Made by a program: the position numbers and the translations under genes. DNA of 21,986 bases from Bacteroidales bacterium (GTDB lineage: Bacteria; Bacteroidota; Bacteroidia; Bacteroidales; UBA932): positions 1 through 21,986 of the forward strand of contig SFMU01000034.1 in NCBI GenBank assembly GCA_004552965.1, written 5' to 3'. The notes under the pieces were generated by a model. It did no database searches. It saw nothing but the letters and a program-made list of their open reading frames with translations, and was not told the origin of the DNA. Shown here piece after piece: positions 4,673 through 12,801 of the stretch (the first letter of the stretch is position 1; each line of letters opens with the position of its first letter).

Positions 4673-7189
4673 TCAGAATTTCAAAGTGTAGGTGACTGTC
4701 GGAATGATAGGGAAGATGGAGAGTTTCTTCAGTACCGGGTAGCCGACATACTGCCCGTTTTCCTCATCCCATTCATCGTGATAGTCCACCATGATGATGA
4801 AAGGATTCTTGTAGTTGTAGACATTGTAGACGCTGATGTTCCAGACCGAAGTCGTACGGTTGCGTCTGCTCGGTCGATAGAAGTTCATCCCGATGTCCAT
4901 TCTGTTGTACATCGGCATCCTGTAGTTGTTCCGGCTCGGAGCATATTCAACCCAGCTGCTACCAATGTCCTCGCTTCCCGGCATGTCCTCGGCAAAGAAA
5001 TCGTCGTAGCCAAGGGTACCGCAGTTTCCGGAAGCAAGCACGAAGGTCGCGCTCAGGTCGAATTTCTTCGAGAACGCATGGGTCACGGTTGCGCTCAGGT
5101 CGTGCCTCCTGTCGTACTTCGCCGGGAACGGTCTGCCGTCGTTGATCTCCATCCCCTCGCGGTCGAACTTGCGCATCGACTTGGCCCAGGTGTAGCCGAT
5201 CCATCCCGTGGTCTTGCCGATCTTCTTCTGCACCATGAACTCGACTCCATAGGCCCAGCCTGTACCCATGCAGACCTTGTCCTCCCAGCCTGTCGCCATT
5301 CCGAGGTAGGAGGCTCCGTCTTTGTATTCAAGGACATTGTCCATCGACTTGTAGTAGCCCTCGATCGAGAATTCGTACTTTCCAGGATCGTAGAAGAAGC
5401 CTGCGGCGCTCTGGCGCGAACGCATCGGCCTGATTCGCGAAGTGACAGGCACCCAGAGGTCTGAAGGCATGCTGAGGTTGCTGTTGCAGAGCAGATGAAT
5501 ATACTGGCTCATCTCGCTGTAGGATGCCTTGAAGGACACGTTGTCGCTCAGCAGGGCACGCAGCCCCAGACGAGGCTCGGCGGAGAAATAGGTCTTTCCG
5601 GAGACCCCGTAGGCGGAGACCCTTCCTCCAAGATTCAGCTTCAGCCAGGGCAGGACGGACCAGTTGTCTTCAATGAATATGGCGCCCTCCGTCGAGGAAA
5701 GAGGCTTGTCGCCGACTTCCTGGCTGATGTCGATGTTGTCTTCGGGATATTCAGTGCTGCTGCTTTTCTGCATCATGCTGACCACTCCCGGTCTGAAGCT
5801 GTGCAGGGTTGCGATTGCGCCGAACTTGGCATCGTGTCTCGGGTCCGGACGCCAGTCGAAATCGACGGTGGCGGAGATGTCGTTGATGAGCGAGTTGTAA
5901 TCGACCCCGGCTTTGTTCATGAAGCTTTCCTCTTCGACCTTGCCGTTAAGGATGCTCTCCTGTTCATCAATACTGACACCCAGGTTGTTCCTGTACTGGG
6001 TATAGCTGACTGCGGAGGACAGATAGAGCCGCGGGGAGATTTCGTGATTCCAGCGGAGGGACCCCACCATATTCCCCCATCTCCACCTGAATTTCGCTTT
6101 TGTCAGGCTGTAATCCTGCCTGCCGGTGTCCACCTGGGTCCCGTCCGGCGTCCAGCTGATGATGTTCCCGGTGTAGGAGTCTTCCATGCTGACCTTTGCC
6201 TTGTCGTCGCCGCAGTAGAAACTCAGCGAAAGGCGGTCCCCTCCGTCGAACCTGTGGGTGATTTTGGCGTTGAGGTCGTAGAAGTTGTAGCCCCCTCCGA
6301 CCTTTTCGTAGTTCATCTCATCGTCCTTCCCCTCTTTGTTGGCGTAGTACAGGGCGGGCTTCATCAGGAGATCCATGTAGGTCCTTCTGGCCGAGACATT
6401 GAATGTGGTCTTTCCCTTCACTATTGGACCTTCGATGTTGAATTTCGAGGAAATCAGGCCGATGGATGCGCTGCCGGTGATCCGGTTGTCGTTGCCGTCG
6501 TTCATCCTTACATCCAGCACGCTTGACAGGTGTCCTCCGAACCGGGCCGGGAAGTTGCCTTTGTAGAGTGTGACGCTCTTCATCGCGTCGGCATTGAAGA
6601 CCGAGAAGAAGCCGAAAAGGTGGTTGACATTATAAAGAGGTACACCATCCATCAGGAGAAGATTCTCATCCGCCCCTCCGCCGCGCACATAAAGTCCTGC
6701 CGTGCCTTCCGTCCCGGACTGGACACCGGGCAGCAGCTGTATCGCCTTGATCACATCGACTTCGCCGCCTATTGCCGGGATGGTCTTTATCTGCATCACC
6801 GGGATCTCCACGGCGCTCATCTGCGAGGATCTCGCTCCTGTGGTCCCCGAACTGGCGGTGACTGTGGCCGCGGTCAGGGTCGAGGCAGACTCGACAATTG
6901 CCACATCCTGTTTCAGGTCCCCGGTGAGGTCGACTTCGATGGTCTTTTCTTCGTAGCCGAGATAGACGAACCGGAGGGTCTTCCTGCCCTGTTCGAGGGA
7001 AATGCTGTAGTAGCCTGAATTGCCGGTCGTGGTGCCCAGCGAGGTCCCGCTGTCGATGACTGCGACTCCTATGAGCGGCTCTCCGGAACGGGAATCCGTG
7101 ACATAGCCGCTGATGGTGTATTTCTGTGCCTGGGCAATGATTCCTGCTGAGAGCAATAATGCAGACAGCAGCAGTTTCATCATATTCAT
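4673..7189 (-). CDS. TonB-dependent receptor with carboxypeptidase-regulatory-like N-terminal domain
   Basis: An outer-membrane active-transport receptor of about 838 residues. I place the start at ATG 7189 (MNMMKLLLSALLLSAG): the frame is open to 7234, but the -7 box at 7224-7231 would then lie inside the coding region. The signal peptide ends near AQAQK. A CarboxypepD_reg-like domain follows (YTISGYVTDSRSGEPLIGV to about residue 90), then the plug (IPAIGGEVDVIKAIQLLPGV, LYVRGGGADENLLLMDGVPL, FPARFGGHLSSVLDVR), then a long beta-barrel ending in the aromatic C-terminus TVTYTLKF. It lacks the roughly 1000-residue size of SusC receptors and is followed by DUF4249 rather than SusD. The ligand cannot be deduced. 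TGA at 4673-4675 is 18 bp before the lipoprotein gene, so the two are cotranscribed. Confidence 0.92.
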   Translation of the reverse strand: MNMMKLLLSALLLSAGIIAQAQKYTISGYVTDSRSGEPLIGVAVIDSGTSLGTTTGNSGYYSISLEQGRKTLRFVYLGYEEKTIEVDLTGDLKQDVAIVESASTLTAATVTASSGTTGARSSQMSAVEIPVMQIKTIPAIGGEVDVIKAIQLLPGVQSGTEGTAGLYVRGGGADENLLLMDGVPLYNVNHLFGFFSVFNADAMKSVTLYKGNFPARFGGHLSSVLDVRMNDGNDNRITGSASIGLISSKFNIEGPIVKGKTTFNVSARRTYMDLLMKPALYYANKEGKDDEMNYEKVGGGYNFYDLNAKITHRFDGGDRLSLSFYCGDDKAKVSMEDSYTGNIISWTPDGTQVDTGRQDYSLTKAKFRWRWGNMVGSLRWNHEISPRLYLSSAVSYTQYRNNLGVSIDEQESILNGKVEEESFMNKAGVDYNSLINDISATVDFDWRPDPRHDAKFGAIATLHSFRPGVVSMMQKSSSTEYPEDNIDISQEVGDKPLSSTEGAIFIEDNWSVLPWLKLNLGGRVSAYGVSGKTYFSAEPRLGLRALLSDNVSFKASYSEMSQYIHLLCNSNLSMPSDLWVPVTSRIRPMRSRQSAAGFFYDPGKYEFSIEGYYKSMDNVLEYKDGASYLGMATGWEDKVCMGTGWAYGVEFMVQKKIGKTTGWIGYTWAKSMRKFDREGMEINDGRPFPAKYDRRHDLSATVTHAFSKKFDLSATFVLASGNCGTLGYDDFFAEDMPGSEDIGSSWVEYAPSRNNYRMPMYNRMDIGMNFYRPSRRNRTTSVWNISVYNVYNYKNPFIIMVDYHDEWDEENGQYVGYPVLKKLSIFPIIPTVTYTLKF

Positions 7190-7208
7190 AATGCTGGTCT
7201 TTGCTGGT

Positions 7209-7224
7209 GCCGTATCGATGCGGC
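7209..7224. promoter_or_regulatory. 16-bp palindrome at the TonB receptor transcription start
   Basis: GCCGTATCGATGCGGC is self-complementary except for one T/G pair. It covers the predicted start (about 7217) and touches the -7 box at 7224. It is either an operator or a small leader hairpin. Confidence 0.4.
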
Positions 7225-7231
7225 AAAGATA
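7224..7231 (-). promoter_or_regulatory. -7 promoter box of the TonB receptor operon
   Basis: The minus strand reads TATCTTTG, a full TAnnTTTG match about 35 bp upstream of ATG 7189. It supports the shorter start. No convincing -33 TTTG is present 19-21 bp further upstream. Confidence 0.65.
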
Positions 7232-7295
7232 CAATAACTAAACAGCCATTCCGTGATTCATTGCACAAGAAACGGAAATAATCATAAAGAAAAGC

Positions 7296-7303
7296 TAAAT
7301 TTG
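7296..7303 (+). promoter_or_regulatory. -7 promoter box of the DUF362 gene
   Basis: TAAATTTG matches TAnnTTTG. The expected start near 7310 gives a leader of about 75 nt before ATG 7385, longer than at the other genes here. Its -7 box lies about 65 bp from the divergent TonB receptor box, so regulators could affect both. Confidence 0.55.
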
Positions 7304-7384
7304 TGAACCGCTTCCACGGGAACCTGCCTGACGGTGAGATTTCCGGCGGAGGGCACCATCATCCAACCATCAACCAAAGGCACC

Positions 7385-8569
7385 ATGGCATCAGAAGTAT
7401 TCTTCACGGACCTCAGGACAGGTCCCGGCAACAATCTCCTCGTCAAGCTCGAAAACCTTGTCAGCACAGCAGGAATCGGAAAGATCGGCTTCAGGGACAA
7501 GTTCGTCGCGATAAAGATCCATTTCGGCGAATATGGCAACATGGCCTACCTCCGTCCGAACTATGCCGCAGTCATCGTCCGGATGATTCAGAACCTTGGC
7601 GGCAAACCTTTCCTCACGGATGCAAACACCCTTTACAGCGGAAGCCGTTCCGATGCCGTCGGCCATCTGCGCACTGCAATGGTCAATGGCTTCAACCGGA
7701 TCGCCACGGGCTGCGATGTGATCATAGCCGACGGACTGAGGGGCAACGACGAAAGGATCATCGATGTCCAGGGCAAGTACTGCCCGTCCCCGAGAATCGC
7801 TGCCGCAATTGCCGAAGCGGACATCATCATCAGTCTCAACCATTTCAAGGGCCACGAACAGGCCGGTTTCGGAGGGGCTGTAAAGAATCTCGGGATGGGT
7901 TCCGGTTCAGTGGCCGGGAAACGGGAGATGCATTCCACCGCCCAGCCGGTGATCGACATCGCAAACTGCACTGGTTGCGGAGTCTGCGAGAAGCATTGTG
8001 CGCACGATGCAGTTCACGTTGTGGACGGGAAGGCGGCCATCGACCTGGAGAAATGTGTCGGCTGCGGCCAGTGCGTGGCGATGTGCAGGCGCGGCGGCGC
8101 CGTGATGGGCAGCACCGAGAGTTGCGACATCCTCAATTTCAAGATTGATGAATATGCCAAAGCGGTCCTGAAGGGCAAACCGAATTTTCACATCTCCTTC
8201 ATCATGAATGTCAGCCCCGAGTGCGATTGCTGGGGTCATAACGATGCGGCCATCGTGCCGGACCTTGGCATTGCCGCAAGCTTCGATCCTGTGGCCCTGG
8301 ACCGTGCCTGCGCCGATATGGTCAATGCAGCCCCGACCCTGCGGACCGGCAACGAGCTGTCAGACAAGGAGGCTGCCTGCTGCTCGGATGGCCATCATTC
8401 CGGCGGAGACTGCTGCTGTCATGGCGGTGAGGGAAAGAGTCATCCTGGCCATGGAGGCGCCTCTGACAAGTTCAACTTCCTGCACCCGGACACCAACTGG
8501 TCCACCGGCCTTGATTATGCCGAACAGATAGGTCTGGGCACCAATGACTACACTCTGATCCGCGTCTGA
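7385..8569 (+). CDS. DUF362 protein with 2[4Fe-4S] ferredoxin domain and Cys/His-rich insertion
   Basis: A 394-residue cytoplasmic protein; ATG 7385 (MASEVFFTDLRTG) is preferred over an upstream in-frame codon at 7334 because DUF362 homology begins here. The DUF362 domain covers about 1-190 (AIKIHFGEYGN, LTDANTLYSGSRSDA, LNHFKGHEQAGFGGAVKNLG). Two ferredoxin motifs follow, CTGCGVCEKHC (195-205) and CVGCGQCVAMC (224-234), each able to hold a [4Fe-4S] cluster. The DUF362 part resumes (MNVSPECDCWG, LHPDTNW). Residues about 332-356 form a Gly-spaced insertion with five Cys and five His, which I do not recall from typical homologues. The family is thought to act in redox or cluster handling, but the reaction is unknown. 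It is convergent with rnr, 18 bp apart. Confidence 0.88.
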   Translation: MASEVFFTDLRTGPGNNLLVKLENLVSTAGIGKIGFRDKFVAIKIHFGEYGNMAYLRPNYAAVIVRMIQNLGGKPFLTDANTLYSGSRSDAVGHLRTAMVNGFNRIATGCDVIIADGLRGNDERIIDVQGKYCPSPRIAAAIAEADIIISLNHFKGHEQAGFGGAVKNLGMGSGSVAGKREMHSTAQPVIDIANCTGCGVCEKHCAHDAVHVVDGKAAIDLEKCVGCGQCVAMCRRGGAVMGSTESCDILNFKIDEYAKAVLKGKPNFHISFIMNVSPECDCWGHNDAAIVPDLGIAASFDPVALDRACADMVNAAPTLRTGNELSDKEAACCSDGHHSGGDCCCHGGEGKSHPGHGGASDKFNFLHPDTNWSTGLDYAEQIGLGTNDYTLIRV

Positions 8570-8587
8570 AACCGCGAAGTTCCCGGT

Positions 8588-11029
8588 CTATTCGTCTGAA
8601 TCCTTTCCGCTCTTGCCGCCACGGGCCTTGCTGCCGGTGGCCTTGACCTTCGTTGACTTGGTTTTCGGGGCCTTTTCCTTTGTACGCCCGGACGCTCCGC
8701 CCTTGGCCGTCCTTCCGCCCTTTGCGCTATCGGTGCCCTTGGCCGTCCTTCCGCCCTTTGAGCTACCGGTGCCCCTGGCAGTCCTGCCTCCCTTTGCAGT
8801 CCCGGCAGAGGCCGGTTCCTGCGCGTCGGCATATTCATCCACTCCGGACTCCGTGCCTTCCACAGGCTGGTCGATCAGCTCGTAGTCCAGCAGCCTCTGC
8901 TCAAGATTGGCAGACTTGACCCTGATCCTGACCGGATCCCCCAGACGGAAGACCTTGCCGGTGCGTTTTCCGCGGATCAGGTAGTTCTCCTCATCGAAAT
9001 CATAGAAGTCGGATCTGATGTCACGCATCGCCACCATACCCTCGATCATCGTCGGCTTGATCTCAACGTACATTCCCCACTCGGTCAGACCCGAGATAGT
9101 GCCCTCGAACGTCTGGCCGACCTTGTCAGTCATATATTCGATGAGCTTGTACTTGATGCTGTCGCGCTCGGCGTTGGCGGCAATCTGCTCGCGCTCCGAA
9201 GCATGGACGCACTGGGACTCGTAATAGCCCTGGTCCTGGCTGGCCGCCTTGTCGAGATACATTGCCAGAAGCCTGTGAACCATGGTGTCCGGGTAGCGCC
9301 TGATAGGAGATGTGAAATGGGTGTAGAATCTGAATGCCAGTCCGTAGTGTCCGATGTTCTCGGTGCTGTACACTGCCTTCGCCATCGACCGCAGGGCAAT
9401 CATCTGGAAGGCATTGCTCTCCGGACGGCCCTTGGCCTCCTCAAGCAGGGTGTTGAGCGAGCAGGCAATCTCGCGTCCGTTGCCCACAGGGCCCATCTTG
9501 TAGCCGAAATTGCCGGCGAACTTGTTCAGTGACAGAATCTTGTCCGAATTCGGCTCCCCATGGACACGGTAGATGAAGGTCTTGGCATTCTTGTCGGCCT
9601 TGCCGTTCATGTTTCCTGATGTGGCGATGAATTCGGCGACGGACCTGTTGGCCAGAAGCATGAATTCCTCGATCAGCCAGTTGGCCTCCCGGCTGATTTT
9701 TTCGTAGACTCTGACCGGTCGTCCGGCAGCGTCCACCTCTACCTTCATTTCCGGGCGCTCGAAACTGATGGCTCCCGAAGCGAAACGGCGCTTCCTCAGG
9801 ATCGTGGCGAGGCGGTGGAGTTCCAGAATGGCTTCCTTGGTCTGTCTCGGAATCAGGCAGCCCTCGAAAACTCCCTGACCCATCATCGCCTCCTGCTTTT
9901 CTTCCGATGAACGTGACTTTCCGTCGGTACCGCCCCGGAGTTCCATCTCCAGGGAGGCTTCTCCGTTGTCTATGATCTGCTGTGCGGTTTCGTAGGCGAA
10001 ACGGTAGTCCGAGCGGATGACGGTGCGTCCGAACCACTGTCCGGCCAGTCCGGCATCGGGGGTGAGCTCGAAGACAGCCGAGAAAGTCAGCTTGTCTTCA
10101 GCGGGACGCAGGGAGCAGAGCTTGTTGGAAAGCTTTTCGGGAAGCATCGGCACGGTCCTGTCAACCAGATAGACCGAAGTGCCTCTTTCCTGTGCTTCCT
10201 TGTCGACAATGGAACCCGGGGTGACATAGTAGGAGACATCTGCGATATGGACTCCGACTTCGAAGTTCCCGTTCGGAAGCTTCCTGAACGAAAGGGCATC
10301 GTCGAAGTCTTTCGCATCTTCGGGGTCGATTGTGAAGGTGAGGGTGTCGCGGAAATCGCGGCGTCCCTTCAGATCCTTCTCGGTGATGACATCGGAGATG
10401 CTGTCGGCTGCGTTCTCGACCTCCGGCTCGAATCTGTACGGGAGACCATATTCAGCGAGTATGGCATGCATCTCGGTGTCGTTCTCCCCGGGCGCTCCGA
10501 GCACATCGACAATGTGTCCGAACGGCGTCGGCTCGCCTCTTTTCCAGCCGTCCACAAGGGCGGCGACCTTCATTCCGCGCACTGCCCCTTCAGGCAAGGT
10601 CTCGAAAGGAATGAATATGTCGTAGGGCATCGTCCTGGACTGCATCAGCACCCAGGCCTGGCTGCCGACCATGTGGAGTATGCCCACGAAAGGCTTGCGG
10701 CTTCTCTCTACTATTTCTATGATTTCTCCTTCGCGGCGCTTGTTTCCGGCTTTCGACCGGCCCTTTGCCTGAGGAGAGTCCTCCATGTCCTTTTCCTTTG
10801 TGACGGCGCATCTTACGATGTCCCCGTGCAGGGCGCCGCGGGTCTTTGTGGCCTTGACAAACACATCGTTGTCAGGTTCGCCTTCGATGATGACGAAGAC
10901 AAAACCGTCCCTTGTCATCTGGACTTTTCCGGTAACTTCGGTCAGGATTCTCTTTTTCTTCTCTCTTGACCCGAATTTCTTCTCGCGGCCTTTTCCGGCG
11001 CTTCGTGAGCGCCCGTTCTTTCTGCTCAT
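8588..11029 (-). CDS. rnr: Ribonuclease R (RNase II family 3'-5' exoribonuclease)
   Basis: A processive 3'-5' exoribonuclease of about 813 residues that degrades structured RNA in the cytoplasm. In order: a basic N-terminus (SRKNGRSRSAGKGREKK), a cold-shock-like domain (GKVQMTRDGFVFVI), the RNB catalytic domain with metal-binding aspartates in FTIDPEDAKDFDDALSF (about 232-248) and HFTSPIRRYPD, an S1 domain (FEGTISGLTEWGMYVEI), and a Lys/Gly/Arg-rich low-complexity tail of about 75 residues built from imperfect KGGRTAKGTDSA repeats. ATG 11029 fits the -7 box at 11053-11060 better than the TTG at 11035. It lies 51 bp after the S41 protease gene but has its own promoter. A basic C-terminal tail is usual for RNase R; the regular repeat structure is less so. 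Confidence 0.95.
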   Translation of the reverse strand: MSRKNGRSRSAGKGREKKFGSREKKKRILTEVTGKVQMTRDGFVFVIIEGEPDNDVFVKATKTRGALHGDIVRCAVTKEKDMEDSPQAKGRSKAGNKRREGEIIEIVERSRKPFVGILHMVGSQAWVLMQSRTMPYDIFIPFETLPEGAVRGMKVAALVDGWKRGEPTPFGHIVDVLGAPGENDTEMHAILAEYGLPYRFEPEVENAADSISDVITEKDLKGRRDFRDTLTFTIDPEDAKDFDDALSFRKLPNGNFEVGVHIADVSYYVTPGSIVDKEAQERGTSVYLVDRTVPMLPEKLSNKLCSLRPAEDKLTFSAVFELTPDAGLAGQWFGRTVIRSDYRFAYETAQQIIDNGEASLEMELRGGTDGKSRSSEEKQEAMMGQGVFEGCLIPRQTKEAILELHRLATILRKRRFASGAISFERPEMKVEVDAAGRPVRVYEKISREANWLIEEFMLLANRSVAEFIATSGNMNGKADKNAKTFIYRVHGEPNSDKILSLNKFAGNFGYKMGPVGNGREIACSLNTLLEEAKGRPESNAFQMIALRSMAKAVYSTENIGHYGLAFRFYTHFTSPIRRYPDTMVHRLLAMYLDKAASQDQGYYESQCVHASEREQIAANAERDSIKYKLIEYMTDKVGQTFEGTISGLTEWGMYVEIKPTMIEGMVAMRDIRSDFYDFDEENYLIRGKRTGKVFRLGDPVRIRVKSANLEQRLLDYELIDQPVEGTESGVDEYADAQEPASAGTAKGGRTARGTGSSKGGRTAKGTDSAKGGRTAKGGASGRTKEKAPKTKSTKVKATGSKARGGKSGKDSDE
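8700..8807. repeat. Three 36-bp tandem repeats inside the rnr tail
   Basis: Units at 8700-8735, 8736-8771 and 8772-8807. The first two are nearly identical, the third is diverged. Each encodes 12 residues of the form KGGRTAKGTDSA on the minus strand. The in-frame length means copy-number change would not break the gene. Confidence 0.85.
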
Positions 11030-11052
11030 AAACAAATCTTCTGAATTCTTGA

Positions 11053-11060
11053 CAAAATTA
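11053..11060 (-). promoter_or_regulatory. -7 promoter box of rnr
   Basis: The minus strand reads TAATTTTG, matching TAnnTTTG, in the 45-bp gap between the S41 protease and rnr. The expected start near 11046 gives a leader of about 17 nt to ATG 11029. Confidence 0.55.
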
Positions 11061-11080
11061 GTAAAAAGTGTCCACTCTCC

Positions 11081-12706
11081 CTAGTTCAGGGTGACCAGGG
11101 GCTTTGTCAGAGCCTCGCGAAGCTGATCGTCATAGCGCAGGCGGATCTTGATGCCTGCCTCCTGGAAGTGGTACCGGACAACGATCTCCTCTTCGATGAA
11201 AGGCTGGATTTCCGAGCGTTTGAGGTTGAGGAAAGTTTTCTTGTCCATCTCCAGGGCCTTCTGCAGGGCGGCAGTCTGTTCGGCCACAGCCTCGCTGAGC
11301 CCATCCTGCTCCAGTTCCTTCTTCATCATGTCCAGGAGCGTCATGGCGCTTGAGCGGTAGTCGAACGTCTGAGTCTGGGCATATTCGACGAAATCATTCC
11401 ACATTTCATCAGTCAGGTGGAAGTCTTCTTCCACGCTCTCGTGCTTGCGCGCGAATTCGATGGCGTAGCTCTGGATGATGCCCGCGGTGACCAATGAATA
11501 TGTCAACCTGCTGTAGTCGTGCCCCTCGATGATGTGGTCCGGAGTGATTCCGCCGCCGTCGCGCACCGTCCTGCCGTGAGCGGTCTTGAATTCGTGCGTG
11601 AGCGAGTCCGGGATCTGTCCGACACTGCCGTCCTCGTTGCGGTGGGAATAGTCGATCGCCTGCACGCAGCGCCCGGAAGGTGTGTAGTATTTGGCGATCG
11701 TGACCTTCAGCTGTCCGTTGTAGGGGAGAGGGCGGATGCTCTGCACGAGACCCTTTCCGAAAGTCCTGGTGCCGCAGATGGTCGCCCTGTCGAGGTCCTG
11801 AAGGGCTCCGCTCACTATCTCCGATGCCGATGCCGAACCCGAATCGACCATCACGATGATCGGAATCTGTGTGTCGATCGGGTCGTATTTTGTCTTGAAC
11901 TGGGCCTCGGAACCCTCGGCAAGGCCTTTCTGGGAAACTACCAGCGAGCCTTTCGGCACGAAGAGCGAGACGATGTCGATGGCTTCGCTCATCAGTCCGC
12001 CTCCGTTGCCCCTGAGGTCCAGGACAAGTTTCTCCATCCCTTCGGCCTTGAGTCTGAGGACTGCGTTGCGGATGTCGTTCGAAACATTCTGGGTGAAACC
12101 GCTCTGGTAGATGTAGCCGGTGGTCCCGTCGAGCATCCCGGCATATTCGACATCCGGAAGATGGATCCTCTCGCGGACCACGTCGATTTCCACTATTTCC
12201 CCTGTCCTGACTTTCTGCACTTTGAATTTCACTGTCGTGCCAGGCTTTCCTTTCATCCTGTCGGATGCCTCCTGGGTGGTCAGGCCGTGGGTGGAGGTGC
12301 CGTCGATCTCCAGGATCTCATCGCCGCAGCGAAGTCCGTTCCTGTCGGCAGGGCTGTCCTTGTAGGGCTCGTTGATGATGACGTTGCCGTCCTTCTCGGG
12401 CTTGTAGATGATTGCTCCGATGCCTCCGTAGGTCTTCGCTATCATCAGCTGGAGATCCTCATTGTCCTCCTCCGGGATGTAGACCGTGTACGGGTCGAGG
12501 CTTTCGAGCATCGCCTGGATGCCGGCTTTCTCGATTCTGTCCAGCGGGAGGGAGTCCACGTAGGATCTGTTCAACTCGTTGAGTATGGCGTTGTTGATCT
12601 CGGTCCATTGCCCGATCTTGAAGGATTTCGTCTGTGCGGTGGCTGTGGTGGCGATGGCTGCCATCATCAGGCTGAGACCGATGACCGTTATTCTTTTCAT
12701 GTTCAT
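11081..12706 (-). CDS. S41 family C-terminal processing serine protease
   Basis: A 541-residue exported protease of the CtpA/Prc family. The signal peptide is MKRITVIGLSLMMAAIATTATAQ minus its ends (hydrophobic core about 5-22, cleavage near TATAQ). An N-terminal helical part (DPYTVYIP near 71-78) precedes a PDZ domain (about 92-180, GIGAIIYKPEKDG and GDEILEIDG). The S41 core has LDLRGNGGGL (229-238), the SASASE nucleophile motif with Ser293, and TFGKG with the general base Lys318. A C-terminal extension of about 150 residues follows. Members cleave proteins at C-termini in the periplasm. Start is Met1 or Met3 (12706 or 12700). It is divergent from rdgB across 95 bp. Downstream rnr may be partly cotranscribed but has its own -7 box. 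Confidence 0.93.
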   Translation of the reverse strand: MNMKRITVIGLSLMMAAIATTATAQTKSFKIGQWTEINNAILNELNRSYVDSLPLDRIEKAGIQAMLESLDPYTVYIPEEDNEDLQLMIAKTYGGIGAIIYKPEKDGNVIINEPYKDSPADRNGLRCGDEILEIDGTSTHGLTTQEASDRMKGKPGTTVKFKVQKVRTGEIVEIDVVRERIHLPDVEYAGMLDGTTGYIYQSGFTQNVSNDIRNAVLRLKAEGMEKLVLDLRGNGGGLMSEAIDIVSLFVPKGSLVVSQKGLAEGSEAQFKTKYDPIDTQIPIIVMVDSGSASASEIVSGALQDLDRATICGTRTFGKGLVQSIRPLPYNGQLKVTIAKYYTPSGRCVQAIDYSHRNEDGSVGQIPDSLTHEFKTAHGRTVRDGGGITPDHIIEGHDYSRLTYSLVTAGIIQSYAIEFARKHESVEEDFHLTDEMWNDFVEYAQTQTFDYRSSAMTLLDMMKKELEQDGLSEAVAEQTAALQKALEMDKKTFLNLKRSEIQPFIEEEIVVRYHFQEAGIKIRLRYDDQLREALTKPLVTLN

Positions 12707-12729
12707 TGTCTGTTATCATTAAAGGCCGG

Positions 12730-12737
12730 GCAATATA
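12730..12737 (-). promoter_or_regulatory. Weak -7-like box of the S41 protease gene
   Basis: The minus strand reads TATATTGC, matching TAnnTTTG at four of the six fixed positions, about 24 bp upstream of ATG 12706. Position fits better than sequence. Confidence 0.35.
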
Positions 12738-12775
12738 GTGCAAGCCCCGTGCCGCAAACAAAGGTAAGATTTTTT

Positions 12776-12783
12776 TATCTTTG
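12776..12783 (+). promoter_or_regulatory. -7 promoter box of rdgB-recO
   Basis: TATCTTTG matches TAnnTTTG fully. The expected start near 12790 leaves about 12 nt before ATG 12802. This rules out the alternative in-frame TTG at 12781, which lies within the box. Confidence 0.65.
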
Positions 12784-12801
12784 TATCAGAATCATTATCA
12801 C

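Noticed and set aside
5495..6526. 343-codon plus-strand open frame opposite the TonB receptor
   Set aside because: It is antisense to a receptor with recognisable plug and barrel; no independent support.
7190..7234. Longer start for the TonB receptor at 7234
   Set aside because: The extra 15 residues are not signal-peptide-like and would cover the -7 promoter box; ATG 7189 precedes a good signal peptide.
8570..8587. Bidirectional terminator between the DUF362 gene and rnr
   Set aside because: The 18-bp convergent gap has only a 4-bp ACCG/CGGT pairing and no T-tract, too weak to call.
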